Shown piece by piece: positions 9,559 through 18,700 of a stretch of DNA of 64,000 nt (position 1 is the first letter of the stretch; the number at the start of each line of letters is the position of its first letter). The position numbers and the translations under genes were made by a program. Origin of the DNA: Paracoccaceae bacterium. GTDB taxonomy: Bacteria > Pseudomonadota > Alphaproteobacteria > Rhodobacterales > Rhodobacteraceae. The stretch is from positions 62,001 through 126,000 of the forward strand of contig JAIOJF010000038.1 of assembly GCA_019911965.1 (NCBI GenBank), given 5' to 3'. The notes under the pieces were generated by a model. It was given only the letters and a program-made list of their open reading frames with translations. It did no database searches and had not been told where the DNA came from.

Positions 9559-10038
9559 TCACAGTTTTGACGACAAGACCCCGGTATTGAACCCGCCCAT
9601 GCGCAATTCGCCGAACAGGCGCTGGTATTCGATCTTGGGGCAGCGGTTCTGGACCACCTGCTTGCCGGCATCCTGCGCCATCGCTTCGGCCTCGGGGCTT
9701 TGCACGCCGATCTGCATCCAGATGGTTTTCAGCTCGGGCCGCAGGCGCAGCGCCTCTTCGACAATCGGCGGCACATGTTCCGAGCGGCGGAACAGATCCA
9801 GCACGTCAATCCGTATGTCACCCGGGATCGACGCGATATCCGGGTAGATCTCCTCGCCGAACAGCGACTCGCCGGCATGGCCGGGATTGACCGGGATCAC
9901 CCGGAAGCCTTTCAGCGACAGGTAGCGGGCGACGAAATAGGACGGGCGTACCGGATTCATCGACACGCCGATGCAGGCGAAGGTCTTTGATTCCGTCAAA
10001 ATCTTGCGCAACAGCGCGTCGGATGGATTCGTCGTCAT
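9559..10038 (-). CDS. CoA-binding domain protein (YccU-like)
   Basis: A 159-aa single-domain Rossmann protein of the CoA_binding_2 family, related to the N-terminal domain of succinyl-CoA synthetase alpha and to E. coli YccU. Visible features are TFACIGVSMNPVRPSYFVARYL near residue 20, VIPVNPGHAGESLFGEEIYPDI, and IWMQIGVQSPEAEAMAQDAGKQVVQNRCPKIEYQRL at the end. No catalytic residues for a ligase are present; the role is probably CoA or acyl-CoA binding, substrate unknown. A minus-strand terminator (10089-10122) lies just upstream, so its promoter must be between about 10039 and 10088 or depend on read-through. Confidence 0.88.
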   Translation of the reverse strand: MTTNPSDALLRKILTESKTFACIGVSMNPVRPSYFVARYLSLKGFRVIPVNPGHAGESLFGEEIYPDIASIPGDIRIDVLDLFRRSEHVPPIVEEALRLRPELKTIWMQIGVQSPEAEAMAQDAGKQVVQNRCPKIEYQRLFGELRMGGFNTGVLSSKL

Positions 10039-10088
10039 GCCCGGACGGTACTGCCGCCAACCGGGTTCCGCCAGATGAAAAGCGCCAC

Positions 10089-10122
10089 AAAAAAGCGCCC
10101 GCTGCGGGGGAGCGGCGGGCGC
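10089..10122 (-). terminator. Rho-independent terminator of a small transcript
   Basis: Read on the minus strand: an 11-bp GC stem (GCGCCCGCCGC / GCAGCGGGCGC, one mismatch), a six-base loop, then TTTTTT. The sqr gene already has its own terminator 120 bp upstream, so this one implies a separate minus-strand transcript starting between the two. Confidence 0.75.
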
Positions 10123-10180
10123 GAGTGCGGAACGAGGGACAGTAAAGGGAAGCGTTCAGTTCCGAGGTCGCGCTTCCATG
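10123..10180 (-). ncRNA. Candidate small RNA between sqr and the CoA-binding gene
   Basis: On the minus strand a 7-bp hairpin, GGAAGCG / CGCTTCC (10148-10177), is followed by ~25 unpaired bases and then by the terminator at 10089-10122: the usual layout of a 90-nt bacterial sRNA. No start codon with a ribosome site opens a reading frame here. A promoter should lie near 10180-10210, where GATAAC and the CATGT-N7-ACATG palindrome are found. Expression is inferred only from the pair of terminators. Confidence 0.5.
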
Positions 10181-10184
10181 TTAT

Positions 10185-10201
10185 CATGTAAGTCTGACAT
10201 G
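10185..10201. promoter_or_regulatory. Palindrome CATGT-N7-ACATG, possible operator
   Basis: A 5-bp inverted repeat with seven-base spacing sits where the promoter of the candidate sRNA is expected, immediately upstream of its first hairpin. The regulator is unknown. Confidence 0.4.
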
Positions 10202-10245
10202 TATTATGTGAAGTAGGGGTAAAGAAAACGTGAACCCGTCCGCAG

Positions 10246-10273
10246 GAAAAAGGCCCGGCATTGCTGCCGGACC
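10246..10273 (-). terminator. Rho-independent terminator of sqr
   Basis: On the minus strand a 9-bp stem (GGTCCGGCA / TGCCGGGCC, one G-U pair in RNA) with a GCAA tetraloop is followed by TTTTT. It begins 24 bp past the sqr stop codon. Confidence 0.85.
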
Positions 10274-10296
10274 CGTATCACGCGCACCACTTCGCC

Positions 10297-11568
10297 CTAT
10301 TTCAGACGTGTCACCTTGGTCAGCCCCATGATCGCCTTTTCAAAGAACGGCTCGGACTGGCCCTTGCGGATCTTGCGCATGAAGTATTTCTCGAAGCCGA
10401 CCTTGGCCCAGTGGACCCATTTACCTTGCGCCGCCCAGTTCAGGTTGCGCGGCGGGTTCTGCGGCTGCGCCAGGAAGGCAACACCGCCATTGCCGAAATC
10501 CGCCAGGCAGAAGGCGTTCCAGGTGCCTTCGTGGCTCGGTTCCTTGCCGCGCAGCAATTCACCGATATTGGCCGCCGAAGCCGCCACCATCGATTCGATC
10601 ATGTAGCCGGTCTTGGGCACGCCCACGGCCACCGGCGTCGGCTCCAGCGGGGCGATGGCAATGCAGACGCCGACGCCGAAGATATTGCCGTATTTCGGAT
10701 TGCGCTGATGCTTGTCAACGATGATGAAGCCGCGCGGATTGACCAGCCCGTCGATGCCGCGCACCGCCGGGATGCCGCGAAATGCCGGCAGCATCATCGA
10801 ATACCTGAACGGCAATTCGTGCTTGGCCGCCACCTCGTCGGCGGTTTTCATCTCCGAGACATGCATCATGCCGTCTTCGACCTTGTCGACCTTGGCGTTG
10901 CATATCCACTTGATATGACGGTCGCGGAATTCCGATTCCAGGATACCCTTGGTATCACCGACCCCGCCCAGGCCCAGATGCCCGATATAGGGTTCGGCGG
11001 TGACATAGGTCATCGGCACCTTGTCGCGGATGCGGCGTTTCTTCAGGTCGGTATCCATGATCATGGCATATTCATAGGCCGGCCCGTAGCACGAGGCCCC
11101 CTGCACCGCGCCGACCACGATGGGGCCGGGGTTCTTGCAAAACTCCTCCCAGGCGACATAGGCGCCGGTGGCGTGATCGACGGTGCAGACCGATTGCGTG
11201 AAGCCGCCATGCGGGCCGAGGCCCTCGATCTCGTCAAAGGCCAGTTCCGGGCCGGTGGCGATGACCAGGTAGTCATAGGAAACCTCGCGCCCGCTTTCGA
11301 GCACGACCTTGTTGTTTTCAGGATCAACCTTGGCCGCGCCGTCGGCGATGAAGCCGATGCCCTGCTTTTTCAGCACCGGGGCCAGATCAATGGTGATGTC
11401 TTCCTTGCTGCGCCAGCCGACGGCGGCCCAGGGGTTGGACGGGGTGAACTGGAAATAGGGATTGTTGGAAATGACGGTGATGCGGTCTTCCTTGCGCATC
11501 TCCTTTTTCATGTCATAGGCCATGGGCAGACCGCCAATGCCGGCCCCCAGGATGACGATTTCGGCCAT
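10297..11568 (-). CDS. sqr: Sulfide:quinone oxidoreductase
   Basis: A 423-aa FAD enzyme of the disulfide reductase superfamily that would oxidise sulfide and pass electrons to ubiquinone at the membrane. Visible features: the N-terminal FAD-binding MAEIVILGAGIGGLPMAYD, the YLVIATGPEL motif, and cysteines in QSVCTVDHATG, GASCYGPAYEY and AFCLADFG, matching the three cysteines that SQR enzymes use in catalysis. The C-terminal region with WVHWAKVGFEKYFMRKI probably holds the amphipathic membrane anchor. The start at 11568 has GGAGGA five bases upstream; an in-frame ATG 39 bases earlier lacks one. No sox sulfur-oxidation genes are adjacent, so sulfide detoxification or a supplementary electron source is likely (inference). 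Confidence 0.92.
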   Translation of the reverse strand: MAEIVILGAGIGGLPMAYDMKKEMRKEDRITVISNNPYFQFTPSNPWAAVGWRSKEDITIDLAPVLKKQGIGFIADGAAKVDPENNKVVLESGREVSYDYLVIATGPELAFDEIEGLGPHGGFTQSVCTVDHATGAYVAWEEFCKNPGPIVVGAVQGASCYGPAYEYAMIMDTDLKKRRIRDKVPMTYVTAEPYIGHLGLGGVGDTKGILESEFRDRHIKWICNAKVDKVEDGMMHVSEMKTADEVAAKHELPFRYSMMLPAFRGIPAVRGIDGLVNPRGFIIVDKHQRNPKYGNIFGVGVCIAIAPLEPTPVAVGVPKTGYMIESMVAASAANIGELLRGKEPSHEGTWNAFCLADFGNGGVAFLAQPQNPPRNLNWAAQGKWVHWAKVGFEKYFMRKIRKGQSEPFFEKAIMGLTKVTRLK

Positions 11569-11670
11569 GATGTCCTCCGCTGGATCCGGACCGATTCTCC
11601 GGTCCATCCGGTCAGTATGCAGAAATCTGAATATAAAGCCCTGTGGTGCGAAGCCGCAAGTCTACCGGCG

Positions 11671-12363
11671 TCAGCGTGCGCTGTCCGCCAGTTGGCGCAC
11701 CATCGGCGCAAGATCGGCGGCAATCAGCGCTACGCCGTCGCGGTTGGGGTGCAGCCCGTCGGCTTGCAGATAATTCGCCAGCACCTCGGACGGCTCGCGC
11801 CCCTCGGTCAGCACATCCATGAAACCGCGATGCAGCATCACGTCGAACTCCGCCGCCAGATCGCCCCAGATCGCATCAAAGCGATCCTGATAATCAGGGC
11901 CGTAATTGCCCGGTGCGGTGCTGGCCACCAGCAACACCGGAATGCCTTTCGCGCGCGCCGCCTCCAGAATGCCGGTGATATTGGCGCGGGTCAGGTCGGG
12001 ATCGAGGCCGCGCAGCAGATCGTTGCCGCCAAGGGCCACGATCAGCGCATCGGGGCCGCGTTGCAGGGTCCAGCCGATCCGCGCCAGACCACCGGCGCTG
12101 GTATCGCCCGAGACCCCGGCATTGATCAGCCGGATATCCGCGCCCTCGCCATCCAGCAAGCCCTGCAATTGCGCCACCAGCCCGTCGCCTTCCGCCAGGC
12201 CGTAACCCTGGGTCAGGCTGTCGCCCAGGGCCACGATGGTGACAGGTGCGGCATGGCCCGGACCACCGACAAGCAGGCAGGCGGCAAAAAGTATCGCGGC
12301 AAGGTTGCCAAGGGCAGGGCGGAACACATAGATGCACCGCAGGCGCAGGAGAGCAGTCAGCAT
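11671..12363 (-). CDS. tesA: GDSL arylesterase / lysophospholipase TesA
   Basis: A periplasmic SGNH hydrolase, ~230 aa. Catalytic blocks are visible: GDSLTQGYG (serine), GVSGDTSAGG (glycine), GGNDLLRG (asparagine) and DGLHPNRDG (aspartate-histidine). The N-terminal hydrophobic stretch LAAILFAACLLVGGPGHAA is a signal peptide. It would hydrolyse esters, thioesters or lysophospholipids. The start is uncertain: ATG at 12363 overlaps the divergent ybbA start codon, while GTG at 12327 would give a more compact signal peptide; neither has a strong ribosome site. The tesA-ybbA-ybbP arrangement is the same as in E. coli. Confidence 0.9.
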   Translation of the reverse strand: MLTALLRLRCIYVFRPALGNLAAILFAACLLVGGPGHAAPVTIVALGDSLTQGYGLAEGDGLVAQLQGLLDGEGADIRLINAGVSGDTSAGGLARIGWTLQRGPDALIVALGGNDLLRGLDPDLTRANITGILEAARAKGIPVLLVASTAPGNYGPDYQDRFDAIWGDLAAEFDVMLHRGFMDVLTEGREPSEVLANYLQADGLHPNRDGVALIAADLAPMVRQLADSAR

Positions 12364-13042
12364 GATGGAAAAAGTCTTGTCCCTTCGGGATGTACGGCTG
12401 GTATTGGATGGCAATGCCGGTCCGGTGGACATTCTGAAGGGAATTGATCTGGATGTCGAGCGCGGCGAAAAGGTGTGCCTGCTGGGGCCGTCAGGGTCTG
12501 GCAAGTCGTCGTTGCTGATGCTGCTGGGTGGGCTGGAACGCGCCACATCCGGCAAGGTCACGGCGCTGGGCCAGGACCTTGGCGCGATGGGCGAGGATGC
12601 GCTGGCGCGGTTTCGCCGCGATCACATGGGCGTGGTGTTCCAGTCGTTCCACCTGATCCCGACGATGACGGCGCTGGAAAACGTCGCCACCCCGATGGAA
12701 CTGGCCGGGGCACCGGATGCCTTCGCGCGGGCCGAGGCGGAACTGGCCGCGGTCGGGCTGGCGGATCGACGCCACCACTACCCGGCGCAGCTTTCAGGTG
12801 GCGAGCAACAGCGCGTGGCACTGGCCCGCGCCCTGGCCCCGCGCCCGGAAATCCTGCTGGCGGATGAACCGACCGGCAACCTGGACACCGTCACCGGGGC
12901 GGCGATCATTGACCTTCTGTTCGCCCTTGGCCAAAGCCGGGGGGCGACGCTGGTGATGGTGACGCATGCGCCGGAACTGGCGGCGCGGTGCGACCGGGCG
13001 ATCCGGCTGATCGACGGGCGGATTGCGGATCGCGCGGCATGA
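12362..13042 (+). CDS. ybbA: ABC transporter ATP-binding protein (LolD/MacB class)
   Basis: A 226-aa ATPase with Walker A GPSGSGKSS near residue 45, the signature LSGGEQQRVALARAL, Walker B ILLADEPTGNLD and the switch histidine in VMVTHAPEL. It belongs to the LolD/MacB/FtsE-like class that drives mechanotransmission-type exporters. ATG at 12362 follows an AGGAG; a second ATG is the next codon. It overlaps the permease start by four bases (ATGA), so the two are translationally coupled. The E. coli relative YbbA works with YbbP and is divergent from TesA; the substrate is not established. Confidence 0.93.
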   Translation: MMEKVLSLRDVRLVLDGNAGPVDILKGIDLDVERGEKVCLLGPSGSGKSSLLMLLGGLERATSGKVTALGQDLGAMGEDALARFRRDHMGVVFQSFHLIPTMTALENVATPMELAGAPDAFARAEAELAAVGLADRRHHYPAQLSGGEQQRVALARALAPRPEILLADEPTGNLDTVTGAAIIDLLFALGQSRGATLVMVTHAPELAARCDRAIRLIDGRIADRAA

Positions 13043-15573
13043 CCCTGCCGGTCTCCATCCGCATCGCGCGGCGCGAACTGAAGGGCGGCCTGCGCGATTT
13101 CCGCATCTTTCTGGCCAGCCTGATGCTGGGCATCGCGGCGATTGCCGCCGTCGGCTCGGTCCGCGCCAGTATCGAGGACGGGTTGCACGCCGAAGGCGCG
13201 GTGCTGCTGGGCGGTGACGCGGAACTGGAGTTTACCTATCGCTTTGCCTCCGGGGCCGAACGCGCCTGGATACAGGCCAATGCGCTTGAGATATCCGAGA
13301 TCGTCGATTTCCGCTCGATGGCGGTGACCGGGCCGGCGGATCGGGCCGTTCGCGGCCTGACGCAGGTGAAGGCGGTGGATGACGCCTATCCGATCTATGG
13401 CAAATTGCGGCTGACGCCCGACATGCCGGTGGATCAGGCGCTGGCAGAAACCGGCGGGCTGCCCGGCGCAATCCTGCATCCGGTACTGGCGGCGCAATTG
13501 GACATCGCCCCCGGCGATACCTTCCGGCTGGGCCTGCAGGAGTTTCGCCTGACCGCCTTGCTGCAGGCGGAACCGGATTCCGCCACGATGGGCTTCGGCC
13601 TTGGCCCGCGCTCCATCGTGCGCACCGCCGATCTGGCAAAGTCAGGCCTGATCGGCCCCGGCAGCCTGTACGAGACACAGTATCGCCTGCGCCTGGCCCC
13701 GGATGCCGACCTTGCCGCCCTGAAACGCGATGCCAACCGGCAATTTCGCGACAACGGCCTGCGCTGGCGCGACCGGCGCAATGGTGCCCCCGGCGTTGCG
13801 GTATTCGTGGACCGGATCGCCTCGTTCCTGGTGCTGGTCGGGCTGGCCGGGCTGGCGGTGGGCGGCGTCGGCGTGGCGGCGGCGGTGCAAAGCTATCTCG
13901 ACGGCAAGACCGGGGTGATTGCCACGCTGAAATCGCTGGGCGCGACCTCGGGGCTGGTGTTCCGAGTCTACCTGATCCAGATCGGCCTGTTGTCGCTGCT
14001 GGGCATCGTGCTGGGGCTGGCGCTGGGGGCGGCCCTGCCGTTTGCGCTGGTGCCGCTGTTGCAAGGCGCGCTGCCCCTGCCGGTCAGCCTGTCGGTCTAT
14101 CCCGAACCGCTGGCCGAGGCGGCGCTGTACGGGCTGTTGTCGGCCTTGCTGTTCATGCTCTGGCCGATTGCCCGCACCGCCGATATCCGCCCCGCCGCGC
14201 TGTTTCGCGATGCCGTCAGCCGCCGCCGGGTCTGGCCGGGCTGGCCGTATCTGCTGGCGATGCTGGCGCTGTTTGCTGCGCTGGTCGGCACGGTGGCACT
14301 GTTCGCGGCGGTGCCGGAACTGGCGCTGTGGACGCTGGGCGGAATCCTGGCGGCATTGCTGATGCTGGTGCTGGCGGCGCTGGCAATCCGCAGGCTGGCG
14401 GCGCGGCTGGCGGCGATGCGCGTGATGCGCGGCCGCCCGGCGCTCAGGCTGGCGCTGGCCTCGGTTGGCGGGCCGGGCAGCGATGCGCTGCCGGTGATCC
14501 TGTCGTTGGGGTTGGGCCTGTCGGTGCTGGCGGCAATCGGGCAGATCGACAGCAACCTGCGCGGCGCGATCTCGCGCGAATTGCCGGCGATTGCCCCGGC
14601 CTTCTTCTTCGTCGATATCCAGAACGACCAGTTGGACGATTTCCTGTCCCTGACCCGCACGACGGCGACCGTGACAAGGGTCGAGAGCGCGCCGATGCTG
14701 CGCGGCATCATCACCCGCATCAATGATCGGCCCGCCCGCGAGGTTGCCGGCGATCACTGGGTGGTCTCGGGCGATCGCGGCATCACCTATTCGGCACTTG
14801 CCCCGGACGGCACCGTCCTGACCCAAGGCGCATGGTGGCCCGAGGATTATGACGGCCCGCCGCTGGTCAGCTTTGCCGAACGCGAGGCGGCGGAACTGGG
14901 GCTGAAACTCGGCGACCGGATCACCGTCAACATCCTTGGCTTCGATATCGAGGCAACGATTGGCAGCCTGCGCGTGGTCGATTTCTCGACCGCCGGGATC
15001 GGTTTCGTACTGGCGATGAACCCCGCCGCGCTGGCCGGTGCACCGCATACCCATATCGCCACCGTCTATTCCGGCCCCGAGGCCGAGCCGGTGATCCTGC
15101 GCGAGGTCGGCAAGGCCTGGCCGAACATCACCGCAATCCGGGTGCGCGACGCGATCAACCGCGTGGCCGGGGCGCTACAGGGGATCGCGGCGGCAACCTC
15201 CTATGCCGCATTGGCAACATTGCTGACCGGTTTCGTGGTGCTGATCGGTGCCGCCGCCACCGGCCAGAGGCGGCGCGAATACGAGGCGGCAATCCTGAAG
15301 ACCCTGGGGGCCGAACGCTGGCGGATATTGCTGAGCTTCGCGCTGCGCGCCCTGATCACCGGCGCGGCAGCGGGGCTGGTGGCGATCCTGGCGGGCGGGC
15401 TGGCGGGCTGGGCGGTGATGCATTTCGTGATGGAAGAGGCGTTTGTGTTCGAGCCTGCCTCGGCCCTTGCCATCGTGCTGGGCGGCGCGGCGGTGACGTT
15501 GATCGCCGGCCTCGCCTTCGCGCTGCGCCCCCTGGCGGTACGCCCCGCACGGGTGCTGAGGGGGCGGGAATAG
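13039..15573 (+). CDS. ybbP: ABC transporter permease, YbbP family (two FtsX domains)
   Basis: An 844-aa membrane protein with the ten-helix type VII layout: one N-terminal helix, a large periplasmic part (~residues 45-240), three helices at ~245-385, a central helix pair, a second periplasmic part (~500-710), three helices at ~725-835 (SYAALATLLTGFVVLIGAAATGQRRREYEAAILKTLGA is the second FtsX core) and a basic tail. It pairs with the ATPase upstream by an ATGA overlap. Proteins of this family probably move lipids or lipoproteins, or act with the esterase TesA in envelope lipid turnover (inference). The start at 13039 is set by the overlap; an earlier in-frame ATG lies deep inside ybbA. Confidence 0.92.
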   Translation: MTLPVSIRIARRELKGGLRDFRIFLASLMLGIAAIAAVGSVRASIEDGLHAEGAVLLGGDAELEFTYRFASGAERAWIQANALEISEIVDFRSMAVTGPADRAVRGLTQVKAVDDAYPIYGKLRLTPDMPVDQALAETGGLPGAILHPVLAAQLDIAPGDTFRLGLQEFRLTALLQAEPDSATMGFGLGPRSIVRTADLAKSGLIGPGSLYETQYRLRLAPDADLAALKRDANRQFRDNGLRWRDRRNGAPGVAVFVDRIASFLVLVGLAGLAVGGVGVAAAVQSYLDGKTGVIATLKSLGATSGLVFRVYLIQIGLLSLLGIVLGLALGAALPFALVPLLQGALPLPVSLSVYPEPLAEAALYGLLSALLFMLWPIARTADIRPAALFRDAVSRRRVWPGWPYLLAMLALFAALVGTVALFAAVPELALWTLGGILAALLMLVLAALAIRRLAARLAAMRVMRGRPALRLALASVGGPGSDALPVILSLGLGLSVLAAIGQIDSNLRGAISRELPAIAPAFFFVDIQNDQLDDFLSLTRTTATVTRVESAPMLRGIITRINDRPAREVAGDHWVVSGDRGITYSALAPDGTVLTQGAWWPEDYDGPPLVSFAEREAAELGLKLGDRITVNILGFDIEATIGSLRVVDFSTAGIGFVLAMNPAALAGAPHTHIATVYSGPEAEPVILREVGKAWPNITAIRVRDAINRVAGALQGIAAATSYAALATLLTGFVVLIGAAATGQRRREYEAAILKTLGAERWRILLSFALRALITGAAAGLVAILAGGLAGWAVMHFVMEEAFVFEPASALAIVLGGAAVTLIAGLAFALRPLAVRPARVLRGRE

Positions 15574-15728
15574 GGCGCGCCGGGCCTTTGCATCAAGGCC
15601 CTGGCTTTGGGCGAGGATCAGGTAAACGGCGTGAATACAGAACGCCGCAAGGCGCAGGACTACCCCCGTTCGCTACCGATGCTCAGGCGACCGGCGAAAC
15701 CCCACATGCGCCCGCCTCCAACGAAGAA

Positions 15729-15754
15729 CCCCGCGCCGGTTGCACGGCGCGGGG
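15729..15754 (-). terminator. GC-rich hairpin after the large RTX gene
   Basis: A perfect 10-bp inverted repeat CCCCGCGCCG / CGGCGCGGGG with a six-base loop, 25 bp past the RTX stop. On the minus strand it is followed by TTCTTCGTT, a weak T-tract. It could serve either strand, because the ybbP gene ends 155 bp away on the other side. Confidence 0.65.
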
Positions 15755-15779
15755 TAGGGTTTCCACCATGTTACAGGCG

Positions 15780-18700
15780 TCAGACCAGCACGATATCGCT
15801 CGCCAGATCGCCGATCGCATTGGTCAGCAGGAAGTCGACGAACCGGATGGAATCGCCGCCGCCAAAGGTCAGCAGCAAATCATTGCCATCGGCCGAGCCG
15901 AAATCGGCGACCACCTGCGCTTCGGTCTTGCCGCCACCCCAGATCGCCTCGGCCAGCGCGACATCATCGCTGCCATGCTCGAAATCCATGAACATGTCGT
16001 AGTTGTCGCCGGCATTGAAGACAAACGTGTCGTCGCCACCCTCACCGGTCAACTGGTCGGTGCCCGCACCGCCATGCAGACGGTCGGTACCGGCACCGCC
16101 GAACAGCATGTCATTGCCGTCCTGGCCGTTCAGCTCGTCGCTCTGGCTGCCGCCATACAGCGCATCGCTGCCAAGCCCGCCATTCAGGACGTCGTTGCCG
16201 TTCTCGCCCATCAGAACATCGTTGCCGGCCCCGCCGTCGATGGTATTGGCGGCGTTATCACCGGTCAGTGTGTCGTTGAATCCCGACCCGAACATGTTCT
16301 CGACCGTCGAATAGGTGTCGCCCTCGGCGAACCCGGTATTGGCGCTCGGGTCCAGGAACGAAGCCACCACGCCTTCGGTCGCATCGGCATAGGACACGGT
16401 ATCGTCGCCGCCGCCGCCGATATGCTCATCGGCCCCGGCACCGCCAACCAGCATGTCCGACCCGGCTTCGCCCAGCAGCGTATCGTTGCCGGCCCCGCCG
16501 AAAATCTGGTCGTTCTGCTTGTAGCCGCGCAGGTAATCGTCACCGTCGCCGCCGTCCACGATGTCGTCGCCGCCACCGCCGTTCAGCGTGTCGTCGCCCG
16601 CACCGCCCGACAGCCAGTCGACACCGCCGCCACCGATCAGATTGTCGTTGCCGACATCGCCGACCAGCACGTCGTCGCCGGAATAGCCACGCAGCGTATC
16701 GTCGCCCGCCGCCCCCAGCAGCCAGTTGTCACCGCCCGAGCCGCGCAGGTCGTCATCATAGGCCGAGCCGTGCAGGTTTTCGACCTTGTTATAGGTGTCG
16801 CCCGCGGCATCGCCGGTATTGATGCCCGCGTCGCTCAGCGAGGCTTTCACCCCGGACATCGCGGTCACGTAGCTGGCAGTATCATTGCCGACACCGCCAT
16901 TCATGGCATCGCCACCGGCCCCGCCGATCAGCGTGTCGTCGCCGCCGGCCCCGTTCAGCGTGTCATCCCCGCCTGCGCCGTCAATGATGTTGTCATTGCT
17001 GTCGCCGTTCAACGCGTCGATATGGCCCGAACCGAACAGGTTCTCGATCGAGGTATATGTATCCCCCGCCGCCTCGCCGGTATTGCCGGCGGCATTGCCG
17101 AGATCGGCCGTCACACCCGCCGCCGCATCGCGGTAGCTGGCCCAGTCGCTGCCGGCCCCGCCATCCAGCGCATCGCTGCCCAGACCGCCGTTCAGGTAAT
17201 CGTTGCCGCCATTGCCAAACAGCATGTCGTCGCCATTGCGCCCGAACAGCGTGTTGTTGGCGTTGTTGCCGGCCAGGCTGTCATCGCCGGACGTGCCGCC
17301 CAGATTCTCGATCCGGGCGTAGCGGTCGCCCGCGGCGTCGCCGGTATTCGCCGCGATGTTCAGCAGGTCGACAAGAACCGGAGCGGCGCTGTCGCTGTAA
17401 TCGGCAATATCGGTGCCGCGCCCGCCGGTCAGGAAATCGGCCCCCGCGCCACCGCGCAGCACGTCGTCACCGGCGCCGCCATACAGCGTGTCATATCCGG
17501 CACCGCCCAGCAACACGTCGTCGCCGCTGCCGCCATGCAGACGGTCATGGCCATCGCCGCCATCCAGCGCATCGTCGCCGGCCTTGCCGAACAGGCCGTT
17601 CGACCCGGCATCGCCAAACAGGCTGTCATTGTGGTCCGATCCGCCCAGTTCCTCGATCGAGGTATAGGTGTCGCCCACCGCGTCGCCGGTATTCGATCCC
17701 GGCGCAGCCAGATGCACCGTCACGCCGGTTGCCGACGTGCCATAATCGACGCGGTCGATACCGCTGCCGCCATCCAGCATATCCGCGCCCGCGCCGCCGT
17801 CCAGCCAGTCGTCGCCCGAACCGCCGGACAGGTTGTCGGTGCCAGTGCCGCCCTGCAGACGGTCATTGCCGGAATCGCCGAACAGATCGTCGTTGCCCGA
17901 GTCGCCGAACAACCAGTCGTCTTCCGAGCCGCCCTCCAGGTGGTCGTTGCCACCGCCGCCGCGCAGGACGTCGTTGCCGGAACTGCCGAACAATCCGTCC
18001 GCACCGCTGGAGCCGGTGAAATCGTCTTCGCCCCAGTTGCCCCAGATCTGTTCGATACCGCTTACGGTATGGTGCAGCCCGTCGCCGGTGATCACGCCGG
18101 TTCCAAGGTTGCCGACCAGGTTGTAGAACCCGAACGCGCCGTCATAGCGCAGGGCATCAATGCCGCCGCCGCCGTTCAGCGTGTCGATGCCGCCCATCAT
18201 GTAGAAGTTTTCGTCGGCATCCGACCCGACGACGGTGTCGTTATGGTCCGTGCCGACCACTGACGTCACCACGCCGGTGCCATTGATCGTGTCGGCATAG
18301 CCGAAGCCGTCATTGGAAATCACGCCGGTCGCCAGGTTGATGTTCGCGCCCTGCGTCGCATTGCGCACATAGCCGCCCTGATCGGCGCTGAAATTAAGCG
18401 TCACATTGGCATTGCCGGGATTGACGATGTTGTAGGTGTCGGACCCGCGCCCGCCGAAAACCTCGAAATTCGCGCTGCCCGGCAGGTTGACGTTGAAGGC
18501 ATCGTTGCCGTCCGAGCCGACCACGTAAAGCCCGATATGGTGATCCTCGTGATAGGGATCGAAGGCATCCGGATCGAGTGTGGACAGCAGCGGATTGGCG
18601 ATATCGACCAGCATGTCGGTGCCATGCGAGCCCTTGCTGACGGTGCCGGTATTGGCGACGCCGTCAATATCGACCTGAAGGCCGTTGAAGCCTACCGCCG

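Noticed and set aside
10261-12447. 728-codon plus-strand open frame
   Set aside because: It runs antisense through both sqr and tesA, which have clear motifs and ribosome sites.
15588-18263. 891-codon plus-strand open frame
   Set aside because: It is antisense to the RTX repeats; repetitive GC-rich codons keep the opposite frame open. The protein is low-complexity valine/alanine/isoleucine with no domain.
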